In this document: piece after piece, positions 36,767 to 45,890 of the stretch
Layout of the letters: the number at the start of each line of letters is the position of its first letter
How positions within the stretch are numbered: position 1 is the stretch's first letter
Assembly: GCF_000372865.1 (NCBI RefSeq)
Contig: NZ_KB889965.1
Coordinates: 1,660,990-1,724,989 of the forward strand
Reading direction: 5' to 3'
Origin: Methylosarcina fibrata AML-C10
GTDB taxonomy: Bacteria; Pseudomonadota; Gammaproteobacteria; Methylococcales; Methylomonadaceae
Length of the DNA stretch: 64,000 bases
The notes under the pieces: model-generated
Databases searched by the model: none
Seen by the model: the letters and a program-made list of their open reading frames with translations, nothing else
Told to the model about the DNA's origin: nothing
Made by a program: the position numbers and the translations under genes

Positions 36767-38428
36767 TTACCGCCGGGTCTGCGTCCGCCATAATTCGACG
36801 ATATTGCCCACGTCGAGATCGCCCTTGCCTTCCCGCCATCCCGTATAGTAATCGACATCGTTACTTTTAGGTTCCGGATTGGGCCGGTAGATCTGCACGC
36901 GCGTCGGCAAAGGCGCCGCTTCTCCCAACACCAGCGCCTCGCCCCGTCCCAGCGAAGTCAGAATATCGGTCAAATCCCCTTCGGCCTCCGGCACCAGTCC
37001 CCGAATGTACGCCTGGTCGTCGGGATTGGTGGTGCGCAGACAGATGAACGAACTGCATTGGGACAGCATAGTTTCGGATAGTTCGGTCGGCCTTTGACTG
37101 ACGACCCCGATCGATACCCCGTATTTGCGGCCTTCCTTGGCGATGCGCTCCATCATTTTTTTGGTACCCTCGAAATTGCCGCCTTTTTCCCTGGGAATAT
37201 AGGCATGGGCCTCCTCGCAGATCAACGTAATCGGAAACTCGCGCCGGTGCGGATTCCAGTAATTGAATTCGTAGGCCAGACGGCCGACCTGAGCGGACAC
37301 CGCAGGCCGCACGTCGGTAGGCACCGAACTCAAATCGACCACGGTGATGTTGGCTTTTTTCGAGCCCAGACCGACGAATTCCCTCAATATGTCGGCCATG
37401 CTTTCGGAATTGTTGCGAATCTTCGGCTTCAGCAGGAAATCGTAGCGGACGTCGTTGAAGCGGCTTTGCATGCGGATCAGAAACTCGTCGAATTGCCCGA
37501 ACAAAGCCCCCTGGGTTTTGCCGAAATCCTTACGTTCCTCGTTGGCGGCCTTAAACTGCATGTACATTTCGGCCAGGGAAAAATAGATCGGGGTATCAAT
37601 AGACACCGTGGCCATGCCCAGGCGCTTGGCCTCCTTGCGTTTAAGCTGCTGCAGCACTTCGCGCATGAACGACATCTGCATCGACGCGCCCTTGTCGTCG
37701 CGGTCGATGAATAAGTCCACCAGTTCGGCGTAAGTCATCATCCAATAGGGCATTTCCATTTCCATGGCGTCGATGTAATTGACCTGCTCTTTAGGAAAGG
37801 CCGATTGAATCGCGCCGCTGTCGTCCTTCCAGCAATATTCGCCGTGCAGGTCCAGCATGATCAAATGCGTCCTGGGCATGGCCCGTATCGTATTCTGAAT
37901 CAAGCTGGTGACGGTCCACGACTTGCCCGAGCCCGATTGTCCGAGAATGGCGAAATGGCGGCCGAACAGCGCGCGCGGATCGAGACTTAAATGATAATCT
38001 TTATGCGAGGCCAACTGGCCGATGAAAAATTCGTATTGCCTGAATTTCGAGAAAATGACGTTGATTTCTTCCATGCCGACCGCATAGACCTTCGCTCCGG
38101 GCGTCGGATAATGCCGCACGCCACGCACGAACAGGCCCTCACCCTGTATTTCCCCGACCGGAATCAGTGAAACAAAGCGGTCGGTTTTGCGCCGGTCGGT
38201 CGTATCGAAGTGGTCTTTGCCCCATACTTTAAATACCAGCGCCAGGATACAAATCTCTCCTTGCCGGATAACCACGTAGGAGCCGATGCTTCCGGCCAGT
38301 ATTTCCTGATTGCCTACTTTAATGATGGGCAATTCGTTCGTATGTTCTTCGGTGATTCTGGCATTCATCCCGTCGCCTCGGACTTCGGATAAATAGCCGA
38401 TATGAATGGGGGATTGTTCGTCGGTCAT
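36767..38428 (-). CDS. HerA-type hexameric ATPase/translocase
   Basis: 553 residues. N-terminal HAS-barrel-like beta region (~20-150), then a RecA-type ATPase of the HerA/FtsK (DUF87) group: Walker A GQSGSGKS (~163-170), HLIMLDLHGEY, a Walker B-like LICEEAHAYIPRE, and the SIGVVSQRPTELSETMLSQC segment typical of HerA. HerA normally works with the nuclease NurA in end resection or with Sir2/DUF4297 partners in phage defence. No nuclease gene adjoins here: the neighbours are feoC and an empty region. Its role is therefore uncertain. Confidence 0.88.
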   Translation of the reverse strand: MTDEQSPIHIGYLSEVRGDGMNARITEEHTNELPIIKVGNQEILAGSIGSYVVIRQGEICILALVFKVWGKDHFDTTDRRKTDRFVSLIPVGEIQGEGLFVRGVRHYPTPGAKVYAVGMEEINVIFSKFRQYEFFIGQLASHKDYHLSLDPRALFGRHFAILGQSGSGKSWTVTSLIQNTIRAMPRTHLIMLDLHGEYCWKDDSGAIQSAFPKEQVNYIDAMEMEMPYWMMTYAELVDLFIDRDDKGASMQMSFMREVLQQLKRKEAKRLGMATVSIDTPIYFSLAEMYMQFKAANEERKDFGKTQGALFGQFDEFLIRMQSRFNDVRYDFLLKPKIRNNSESMADILREFVGLGSKKANITVVDLSSVPTDVRPAVSAQVGRLAYEFNYWNPHRREFPITLICEEAHAYIPREKGGNFEGTKKMMERIAKEGRKYGVSIGVVSQRPTELSETMLSQCSSFICLRTTNPDDQAYIRGLVPEAEGDLTDILTSLGRGEALVLGEAAPLPTRVQIYRPNPEPKSNDVDYYTGWREGKGDLDVGNIVELWRTQTRR

Positions 38429-38571
38429 GGCTTCGGCCCGGATTAGAGGAAAATCTCAACCAAGCCTAGACCAGTTTCGGCTATTGATAAAGGAAGCGGC
38501 AAGATAAAACGAGGAGCGTGCGGCAAAAAACAAAAGCCACAGCCCCAGAGAAAACCGGGCTTTATGGACTT

Positions 38572-38802
38572 TTACCCGGCTTTATCAATCCATTCGTACA
38601 GTTCGATCAACGCCGGATCACATTGACAGCAGCTCGAACCGCAAGCGGTTCCCGGAGGAAGTTTGCGAAGATAGCCTTTGCTGATCCATTTGCCGAGCAT
38701 GCCCCGCAATGCGTCGGCTTCGATGCCGAAATGGCTCGACAGATCGGCCAGAGCCACTCGCCGCTGCTGTTTCAGATAGGCGCGCACATCAGACAGAATC
38801 AC
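38572..38802 (-). CDS. feoC: FeoC family protein
   Basis: 76 residues from GTG 38802, chosen because AGGAGG stands 6 nt upstream; the frame extends to 38844, but those residues lie within feoB. Winged-helix region (ILSDVRAYLKQQRRVALADLSSHFG) followed by the Cys cluster CGSSCCQC, which in FeoC holds an Fe-S cluster. FeoC is a small cytoplasmic partner of FeoB. It overlaps the feoB 3' end by 14 nt. The regulatory role is as known for the family in enterobacteria. Confidence 0.85.
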   Translation of the reverse strand: MILSDVRAYLKQQRRVALADLSSHFGIEADALRGMLGKWISKGYLRKLPPGTACGSSCCQCDPALIELYEWIDKAG

Positions 38803-41125
38803 CGACCACCTCCTTGCCGTGTTTGGCAGACGCATTTTTTCCACTAAGCCAGAGACCGGCCAATACCAGGAAAAAGATCAAAATCAGCCCGCCTATCCAT
38901 GCCAGGGAATATTGGGGATGCCGGCTAAAAGTCGCACCCTGGTAAAAAATTGTTGCCGTCATGTAGGCCATGCCCGTGGTCCACAAGACGATGAAAACAG
39001 TCCAGCCCGAATTGGTTTCGCGGTAGATGGCCGCGGTGGCCGCCACACACGGCGCATACAGCAGAATAAACAACAAATAGGCGAAAGCGCCCGCCTGGCC
39101 GTCAAAACTTTGCCGCATGGCGGCAAAGGTTCGGGTGTCGACCTCCTGCTCGGCGGCAGCGGCGGCGACGTCATCCACCGGGCCGATATTCAAGCCCAGC
39201 GGATCCAATAACCGGTCGGCCAATTTACGCAGGTTTTCAGGTACGGTCCTTGCGGCTTCCACCAGACTTTCTCTCAGATTGAAAGGCGCTTTAGCCTCAT
39301 CGCCGTTCGATGTGCCCATCTGACTGTAAAGCGCATTCAGCGTGCCGACGACGGCTTCCTTGGCCAGCACGCCGGTAAAAATTCCGACGGTGGCGGGCCA
39401 ATTGTCTTCGGCGATGCCCATCGGCTCGAAGGCGGGAGTCAAGCCGCGACCGATTTCACTTAATACCGAGCGTTTGCTGTTTTCGCCGCCGAAGCTGCCG
39501 TCCGTGCCCAAGGCATTAAGAAAATTCAACACCAGCACCATCGGCACAATAACCTTGCCCGCGTTGAACAGAAAGGACTTCAGCCGGTCCCAGGTGCGGA
39601 TCAGGACGCCGCGCGCGGTCGGCAAATGATAGGCGGGCAATTCCATGATGAACGGCGCCGATTCGCCTTTAAACAAGGTATGGCGCATGATCAGCCCAGT
39701 CAGCACCGCGACCGCGATGCCGAGAAGATAAAGGCCGAACACCAGATTCTGGCCGCTCACCGGGAAAAACGCCGCGGCAAACAACGCGTAAACCGGCAAT
39801 CTCGCGCCGCAGGACATGAACGGATTCATCAGATTGGTCAGAATCCGGTCGCGTGGGTTTTCCAAGGTCCGGGTGGCCATGATCGCCGGCACATTGCAGC
39901 CGAAACCGACGATCATCGGAACAAAGGACTTCCCCGGCAAGCCGATCATGCGCATGAAGCGGTCCATGACAAACGCCGCTCGAGCCATATAACCGGAATC
40001 TTCCAAAGCCGATAAAAACAGAAACAGAAACCCGACGATCGGGATGAACGTGGCGACCACCTGGATGCCGCCGCCGATGCCCTGGGTAATCAGGACCACC
40101 AGCCAATCCGGCCAGTGCCACCCGGCCAGCGCGGCGCCGAGGCCGTCGACCAGGAGAGCGGCCATGCTCTGATCGAAAAAATCGACAAACGCGCTGCCGA
40201 CGTTGATCGTAAACATGAACATGGCGTACATGACCAATAAAAACACCGGAATGCCCAAAAACCGGTTGAGCACGATGCGGTCGATCTTTTCGGTCGCATG
40301 CCGGCTCACTTCGTTGATTTTGCAGACGGCGCTCCGGGTCAGTTCGCTGACCAGGCCGTAGCGGGCATCGGCGGCGAGGATATCGATCTCGTCGTCCGTT
40401 TCCTGTTCCACCCGGCGCTGCAGACCGGCTACGGTTTCCGTGACGGCACTTCCGGCGATTTGTTTCGCCAGCGTATCGTCCTCCAGAAGACGCACGGCCA
40501 GCCAGCGCAAATCGCACCGATGCCGGGCGGCGGCGCCGGTTAATCGGGGTGAAAGCTCGGCAATGGCCTTTTCCAGCGCCGGCGCGTAGGGAATGGGAAT
40601 GGACGGCACCGGCTTCTCGGCCGCCGCCTTGTTGATCATGGCCCTGACCGCGTCGATGCCCTGCCGGGCAGAGGCGACGATCGGCACCACGGGACAGCCC
40701 AGTTGCTTCGACAAGTAGGGAATGTCGATCTTGATGCCGCGCCGTCTCACCGCATCCATCATGTTGAGCACCAGAATCATCGGCACTCTCATCTCGATCA
40801 ACTGAGTGGTCAGATAAAGATGCCGCTCGACGCTCGAAGCGTCGATGATGTTGACGATCAGATCGGCGGCCCTGGACGCGACATAATCGCGGGCAACCTT
40901 TTCGTCGAGAGAGACCTGATCGTCCGCCGCTTCCAGCGAATAAGTGCCAGGCAGGTCGACCAGTTCGATCGTTTTATGGTCGAAAACGTAGACGCCCGTT
41001 TTTTTTTCTACCGTGACGCCGGGCCAGTTGCCGACATGCTGTTTGGCTCCCGTGAGCGCATTGAACAGAGTGGTCTTGCCGCAATTGGGATTGCCGACCA
41101 CGCCCACGGTAAAGTCGGCTTTCAT
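38789..41125 (-). CDS. feoB: Ferrous iron transporter FeoB
   Basis: 778 residues. N-terminal G-protein: G1 GNPNCGKTT, G3 DLPGTYSL, G4 NMMD; then a GDI-like helical domain and the membrane part (~280-778) with two gate repeats, including GFGCNVPAIMATR and GAGxxxF-like SCGARLPVYALFAAAF. It imports Fe2+ across the inner membrane using GTP hydrolysis. Normal length. The start overlaps feoA by 4 nt. Confidence 0.96.
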   Translation of the reverse strand: MKADFTVGVVGNPNCGKTTLFNALTGAKQHVGNWPGVTVEKKTGVYVFDHKTIELVDLPGTYSLEAADDQVSLDEKVARDYVASRAADLIVNIIDASSVERHLYLTTQLIEMRVPMILVLNMMDAVRRRGIKIDIPYLSKQLGCPVVPIVASARQGIDAVRAMINKAAAEKPVPSIPIPYAPALEKAIAELSPRLTGAAARHRCDLRWLAVRLLEDDTLAKQIAGSAVTETVAGLQRRVEQETDDEIDILAADARYGLVSELTRSAVCKINEVSRHATEKIDRIVLNRFLGIPVFLLVMYAMFMFTINVGSAFVDFFDQSMAALLVDGLGAALAGWHWPDWLVVLITQGIGGGIQVVATFIPIVGFLFLFLSALEDSGYMARAAFVMDRFMRMIGLPGKSFVPMIVGFGCNVPAIMATRTLENPRDRILTNLMNPFMSCGARLPVYALFAAAFFPVSGQNLVFGLYLLGIAVAVLTGLIMRHTLFKGESAPFIMELPAYHLPTARGVLIRTWDRLKSFLFNAGKVIVPMVLVLNFLNALGTDGSFGGENSKRSVLSEIGRGLTPAFEPMGIAEDNWPATVGIFTGVLAKEAVVGTLNALYSQMGTSNGDEAKAPFNLRESLVEAARTVPENLRKLADRLLDPLGLNIGPVDDVAAAAAEQEVDTRTFAAMRQSFDGQAGAFAYLLFILLYAPCVAATAAIYRETNSGWTVFIVLWTTGMAYMTATIFYQGATFSRHPQYSLAWIGGLILIFFLVLAGLWLSGKNASAKHGKEVVGDSV

Positions 41126-41358
41126 TGAAGTTTCTCGATCAGCAGAATTTCGGCTTCGTCCTTGCGCAGAGTCAGCGAAAAGCCGCGCAATTTGATTTCG
41201 ACCGGATCTCCCATCGGCGCAAAACGAGTCACGCTGAACTGGGTACCGGGCGTCAAGCCCATGGCCAGCAACCGTTTCCGGTAGGCCTTGCCGCTTTTGT
41301 CGAAGCCGACTACTTTTCCGAGATCGCCCACAGCCAGATTTTTCAAGTTGATTAACAT
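41122..41358 (-). CDS. feoA: Ferrous iron transport protein A
   Basis: 78 residues with an SH3-like fold: LAVGDLGKVVGFDKSGKAYRKRLLAMGLTPG, then VEIKLRGFSLTLRKDEAEILLI. A small cytoplasmic FeoB partner. First gene of feoABC; the stop/start overlap with feoB is 4 nt. The AGGATCCGTTT before the ATG gives an adequate ribosome-binding site. Confidence 0.94.
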   Translation of the reverse strand: MLINLKNLAVGDLGKVVGFDKSGKAYRKRLLAMGLTPGTQFSVTRFAPMGDPVEIKLRGFSLTLRKDEAEILLIEKLQ

Positions 41359-41680
41359 AAACGGATCCTGAAAGGTAAAGTGGCGGTAACAGTGAATTTA
41401 GAACTAATCAATAATCATTCTCATTAAGTCTAAATATAACATAGAACGGGAACGATGAACATAAGCTGAATAAAATTATCGGTCGGGCGAATTGTGGGCA
41501 AGCAGGCCCCATCCTTTTAATATAGTAGTGAATCCGGAATTTATGAGTGATAGAATAAATAAAGCGCGGCACTTGCCGAAATCCTGAACAGCCTTCATAA
41601 CCGGCAACTAATCTCGCCGATCCCAACTTTTAATAACCTTTTGGTCATCCCCCCCTACAAAACGGAGATAGATACGGACA
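41359..41680. other. Divergent intergenic region feoA / fbp
   Basis: 322 bases between the divergently transcribed feoA and fbp. It contains a Fur-box-like sequence near feoA. For fbp, GGAG lies 15 nt before the ATG; no clear promoter was found. A 72-codon minus frame here lacks any protein character. Confidence 0.5.
41406..41426 (-). promoter_or_regulatory. Probable Fur box upstream of feoABC
   Basis: Minus strand TGAGAATGATTATTG agrees with the Fur 7-1-7 core TGATAATNATTATCA at 12 of 15 positions. It lies ~50 nt upstream of feoA, where Fe-Fur would block transcription when iron is ample. Confidence 0.6.
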
Positions 41681-42685
41681 ATGGTCAATCATGTCACAAT
41701 GACCCAGTTTCTGATCGAACAGCAACGCGAATTTCCCGGCACGTCGGGAACCTTCACCCTGCTGCTCAACGACATCGTCACCGCCTGCAAGCAAATATCG
41801 CACAAGGTGAACCGCGGCAATCTGATCGGCGTTCTGGGCAGCGCCGGAACGGAGAACGTGCAAGGAGAGGTCCAAAAGGAACTGGACATCATTACCAATG
41901 AGATCATGGTGAATGCCTTGAACTGGACCGGCCATCTGGCCGGAATGGCTTCGGAGGAAGAGCACGATCCGATCAGGATTCCCGCCCAGTACCCCAAAGG
42001 CAAATACCTGGTGCTGTTCGATCCTCTGGACGGCTCTTCCAATATCGACATCAATCTGACCGTGGGCACGATTTTCTCGATCCTGCGCTGCCGCGAAGGC
42101 GTCGATCCGGAACCGGAGGATTTTCTGCGCAAAGGCGTCGAACAGGTCGGGGCCGGTTTTGTCCTGTACGGACCCTCGACGATGATGGTGCTGACCACCG
42201 GTCACGGTGTCAACGGCTTTACCCTGGACCAGGACATCGGCGAGTTCATCCTGACCCACCGCAACATGAAAATCCCCGAAGATACCGGCGAATTCGCGAT
42301 CAATATGTCCAATCAGCGTTTCTGGGAAGCGCCGGTCAAACGCTATATCGACGAATGCGTCCAGGGCAAGGACGGTCCCCGACAGAAGAATTTCAACATG
42401 CGCTGGATCGCATCCCTGGTAGCGGAAGTTTACCGCATCCTTACCCGCGGCGGCGTGTTCCTGTACCCCTACGACACCCGCGACCCCAACAAACCCTGCA
42501 AATTGCGCCTGATGTACGAGGCCAATCCCGTCGCTTTCATCGTCGAACAAGCCGGCGGCGCCTGCTCAACCGGCCAGGAACGCATGCTCGAAGTCAAGCC
42601 GCAAAGCCTGCATCAGAGAGTGCCAGTGATCCTGGGATCGAAAAACGAGGTTGAGCGGATCGTCCGGTATCATCTGGAAGGCTGA
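41681..42685 (+). CDS. fbp: Fructose-1,6-bisphosphatase class I
   Basis: 334 residues. The metal/phosphate-binding [21 protein letters not shown] motif and the C-terminal [20 protein letters not shown] identify class I FBPase. It hydrolyses fructose-1,6-bisphosphate in gluconeogenesis, and in ribulose monophosphate or Calvin cycles where those exist. It stands alone on the + strand; no cycle partner genes are adjacent. Confidence 0.96.
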   Translation: MVNHVTMTQFLIEQQREFPGTSGTFTLLLNDIVTACKQISHKVNRGNLIGVLGSAGTENVQGEVQKELDIITNEIMVNALNWTGHLAGMASEEEHDPIRIPAQYPKGKYLVLFDPLDGSSNIDINLTVGTIFSILRCREGVDPEPEDFLRKGVEQVGAGFVLYGPSTMMVLTTGHGVNGFTLDQDIGEFILTHRNMKIPEDTGEFAINMSNQRFWEAPVKRYIDECVQGKDGPRQKNFNMRWIASLVAEVYRILTRGGVFLYPYDTRDPNKPCKLRLMYEANPVAFIVEQAGGACSTGQERMLEVKPQSLHQRVPVILGSKNEVERIVRYHLEG

Positions 42686-42859
42686 CCCAATCAGCAGTTT
42701 ATCCGGAAAGAAGGCGCTGTTCGGCTTTGGAGGCCTGCCTAAGTTCCAATACCGTAATAAAAAATCTTCAATGAACTGTCCAGGAACGGAAATTAAGAAA
42801 TCGACACTCAGGTCGGGACGACAAAGCAAAATTGCCATCCCGATCTGATTAATATTCGA

Positions 42860-45556
42860 TTACTTGGTGGTGGCACCGGCGCTGTTCGAGTAAGCCGAAT
42901 TACCGCCGGTATTCGAGGCGCGTACCCGATAACGATAAGCTGTCTTGCTTCTCAAGTTGCTGTCGGTATAGGTAGTGCTATTGGCCCCGACCGTTTTAAT
43001 CTGAGCAAAGTTCGAACAAGTGGAACCTTGGCAGCGTTCAATCCTGAACTGCGTTTCGTTGGAGGCATTGTCCGTCCAGGCCAGTTTGATTTGGGTCGTG
43101 GATTGGGCCGTGGCCGTCAGATTGCTGGGGGCGGCCGGCAACGAGGCGGTAACGGTAATGCCTGCAATATTGGAATACGCCGAATTGCCGGTCGTGTTGT
43201 AGGCTCGAACCCGATACCGGTACGTGCTGCCCGCAGTGGCCGTGGTATCCGTCCAACCGGTTACGTTCTGGCCCACCGCGCCGATCTGGCTGAAGTTGGA
43301 GCAAGTACTTCCCATGCAGCGTTCGATCTTGAAGCCCGTTTCATTATTGCTTTGATCGCTCCAGCTCAAATTGACCTGGTTTCCCGAACCTATTACGGCG
43401 GTCAGCGTCTTGGGCGCAGACGGCGGGGTGGCGGTTAACGTCGTCGTGGTCGCGGTATTGGAATAAGCCGATTTGCTGCCGTTATTGGTGGCGCGTACCC
43501 GATAAGAATAGGATGTTCCTGCGGTTAAGCCGGTATCGCTGTAAGAGGTTGTGTTTGCTGTAACCGTGGCGATGACGGCAAAGGCACTGCAGCCGGCTCC
43601 TTTACAGCGCTCGACAATAAAGCCGGTCTCGTTATCGGAGACATCGGTCCAGCTCAAATTGATTCCCGTGGTCGATACGGCACTTGCGGTCAAGCCTGTC
43701 GGCTGAGCGGGGGCCAGATAGGTGAATTTCTGAATGCGATAGTTTCCACTGTCGTAGACATAGACGCCACCCTGGGTATCAGTGGAGATAGTATTAGGGA
43801 GAATAAACTGGCCTTCACCACTGCCAATACTCCCCCATTCACCGAGGAAAACACCGGAACTGCTAAATTTCTGAATCCGGTGATTGCCGTTGTCGGCAAC
43901 ATACACGTTGTCTTCTGCATCCGTAGCAAGCCCTAGATGATATAGATAAAACTGTCCGGCTTCATGTCCCCAGGTTCCCCATTGGGTTAAATAGGTGCCA
44001 ACGCTGTCAAATTTCTGGACGCGGAAATTGCGGAGATCGGCTACATAAACATTCCCTTCCGTATCGGTCGCTATGTCTACAGGTCCCCAAAACTGGCCCG
44101 CATCGGATCCATAAGTTCCCCATTGAATCAAAAAGTTTCCTGAATTGTCGTATTTCAGAATCCGATTATTACTAGAATCCGAGGCATAGAGGTAGCCATT
44201 GCCGTCGAATGAAATATCGGCAGGCGTCCAAAACTGACCGCTTGCAGGATCGACCAGCTTTACTTGACTCAAGAATGAACCGGAGCTACTGAATTTTTGA
44301 AGGCGGCTATTCCCGCTGTCTATGACATAGATGTTGCCTCCAGCATCCACTTTAATCCCCCAGGGAAAGCTGAACTGGCCATTACCGCTACCTTCAGTTC
44401 CCCATTGGGTCAAAAGATTTCCGGATCTGTCGAATTTCAGGATACGATGATTATTCGTATCCGCAACGTACAGGTTGCCGCTGGCATCGTTGGTGAATCG
44501 AGGTTCAGAATAAAAATGACCTACCTCGTTAGAGCGATTGCCCCATTGCGCAATAAAGGATCCTGTACTGCTGAATTTCTGTACGCGGTTATTTCGACTG
44601 TCCGCGACATAGACCTTGCCGGTAGTATCTACTGCAATGCCTTCTAGATAATCAAAGGCTCCTTCTCCGCTGCCTGAAGTCCCCCATTGAGCAATAAAAC
44701 TGCCGTCAGAGGTAAATTTTTGAATGCGGTAATTTAAATTATCGCTCACATAGACGTTGCCGTCGGCGTCGACAGCAACACCCACTGGAGATTTGAACTG
44801 GCCTTCACCAGTACCTTCAGTACCCCACAGAGCAAGAAAATTACCGGCGCTATCAAACTTCTGGATACGGTCATTAGAAGTATCCGCAACATAAACATTG
44901 CCGTTAGCATCGACCGCTATGCCTTCAGGATAAAAGAACTCTCCTTCTCCATGGCCGATAACAGAGGCTCCCCATTCGGTTAATAATGTGCCGTCACCAT
45001 TGAATTTCTGAATAAGGTTATTAAAGGTGTCCACGACATAAACATTGCCGCTCGCATCGACCGCTATGCCAAAGTTATGAGCATAAAAATCTTCTCCCAC
45101 CCCCCACTCACTCAAGAAATTACCGCTACTATCGTATTTTTGAATGCTATGAAAGTACCAAGGCATGGCCCCCCAGATATCGGCGTAGAGCATATAGTTA
45201 TATTGGGCAACATAGACATTGCCGTTAAAATCCACAGCGACGCCATGAGGATAAATATATTCCCCTTCCCCGCTTTTCTGGATCAGAAACTGACTCAGAG
45301 GGACGCCTTCCGAAGTAAATTTTTGAATACGGTGACTGAAAGTGTCGGCGACATAAACATTGCCCAAGGCGTCTGTAGCAACCCCTCTGGGATTGTGCAA
45401 AACCCCGCCTTCATTGCCCCATGCGGTCGCAAACTCGGGAGGCGCTTCCGCGTGGACGGCAAGAGAAAATAAAAAAAGGGTTAAGACCATTAACCAGGCT
45501 TTTGCCCAGGAAAACTCACGTAACGATCCTATAAAATCAAATTCGTTCTTTTTCAT
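42860..45556 (-). CDS. Secreted NHL-repeat/fibronectin type III protein
   Basis: 898 residues. After a hydrophobic signal (~20-36, cleavage near VHA-EA) come twelve NHL-type repeats (~45-615), each with the pattern GIAVDxxGNVYVADxxNxRIQKFxxxG, enough for two six-bladed propellers. Three fibronectin type III domains follow (~620-898), each with a conserved ERCxGxxCSxF Cys pair and a YRYRVRAxNxxGxSAYSN strand. No catalytic motif, anchor or sorting signal is visible. Such proteins are usually extracellular and bind polymers or proteins; the ligand is unknown. The near-identical repeats suggest recent internal duplication. Confidence 0.88.
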   Translation of the reverse strand: MKKNEFDFIGSLREFSWAKAWLMVLTLFLFSLAVHAEAPPEFATAWGNEGGVLHNPRGVATDALGNVYVADTFSHRIQKFTSEGVPLSQFLIQKSGEGEYIYPHGVAVDFNGNVYVAQYNYMLYADIWGAMPWYFHSIQKYDSSGNFLSEWGVGEDFYAHNFGIAVDASGNVYVVDTFNNLIQKFNGDGTLLTEWGASVIGHGEGEFFYPEGIAVDANGNVYVADTSNDRIQKFDSAGNFLALWGTEGTGEGQFKSPVGVAVDADGNVYVSDNLNYRIQKFTSDGSFIAQWGTSGSGEGAFDYLEGIAVDTTGKVYVADSRNNRVQKFSSTGSFIAQWGNRSNEVGHFYSEPRFTNDASGNLYVADTNNHRILKFDRSGNLLTQWGTEGSGNGQFSFPWGIKVDAGGNIYVIDSGNSRLQKFSSSGSFLSQVKLVDPASGQFWTPADISFDGNGYLYASDSSNNRILKYDNSGNFLIQWGTYGSDAGQFWGPVDIATDTEGNVYVADLRNFRVQKFDSVGTYLTQWGTWGHEAGQFYLYHLGLATDAEDNVYVADNGNHRIQKFSSSGVFLGEWGSIGSGEGQFILPNTISTDTQGGVYVYDSGNYRIQKFTYLAPAQPTGLTASAVSTTGINLSWTDVSDNETGFIVERCKGAGCSAFAVIATVTANTTSYSDTGLTAGTSYSYRVRATNNGSKSAYSNTATTTTLTATPPSAPKTLTAVIGSGNQVNLSWSDQSNNETGFKIERCMGSTCSNFSQIGAVGQNVTGWTDTTATAGSTYRYRVRAYNTTGNSAYSNIAGITVTASLPAAPSNLTATAQSTTQIKLAWTDNASNETQFRIERCQGSTCSNFAQIKTVGANSTTYTDSNLRSKTAYRYRVRASNTGGNSAYSNSAGATTK

Positions 45557-45890
45557 TATTAATTGTATCCATGTTGTTAATTGATTTTCGTATTCATGAT
45601 GAACGGTTTATCCGGTCGCCAAACCGGATGCAGTTTTCAATAAGTAAAGACGCTTAACCGATTTTAAACCTGGAATCGTCCATCATCGCGCCGGTGAAAT
45701 AGCCATTCGGGCAAGGTTTGCTGGAACCCAGGACACAGTGAGATGTTTATTCGTCCGCCGTCCATGGGTCTTCATTCCGGCATGCCCCTCTTGCTCCTTT
45801 ATATTTGCCGAATTACAGATTTTTCTTGGCTTGATTCTATAAAGCAATTTCATATTTTTATCGTAGGAAGTCGGTTCGCTTACGATAAGT
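45557..45890. other. Intergenic region between NHL gene and IS5-type element
   Basis: 334 bases upstream of the NHL gene, ending at the left end of the insertion sequence. Contains no recognisable gene. It probably held the NHL promoter and is now separated by the insertion from the sequence resuming at 47401. Confidence 0.5.

Noticed and set aside
41408..41626. 72-codon minus frame between feoA and fbp
   Set aside because: Covers the Fur-box region, no ribosome-binding site and no family content.
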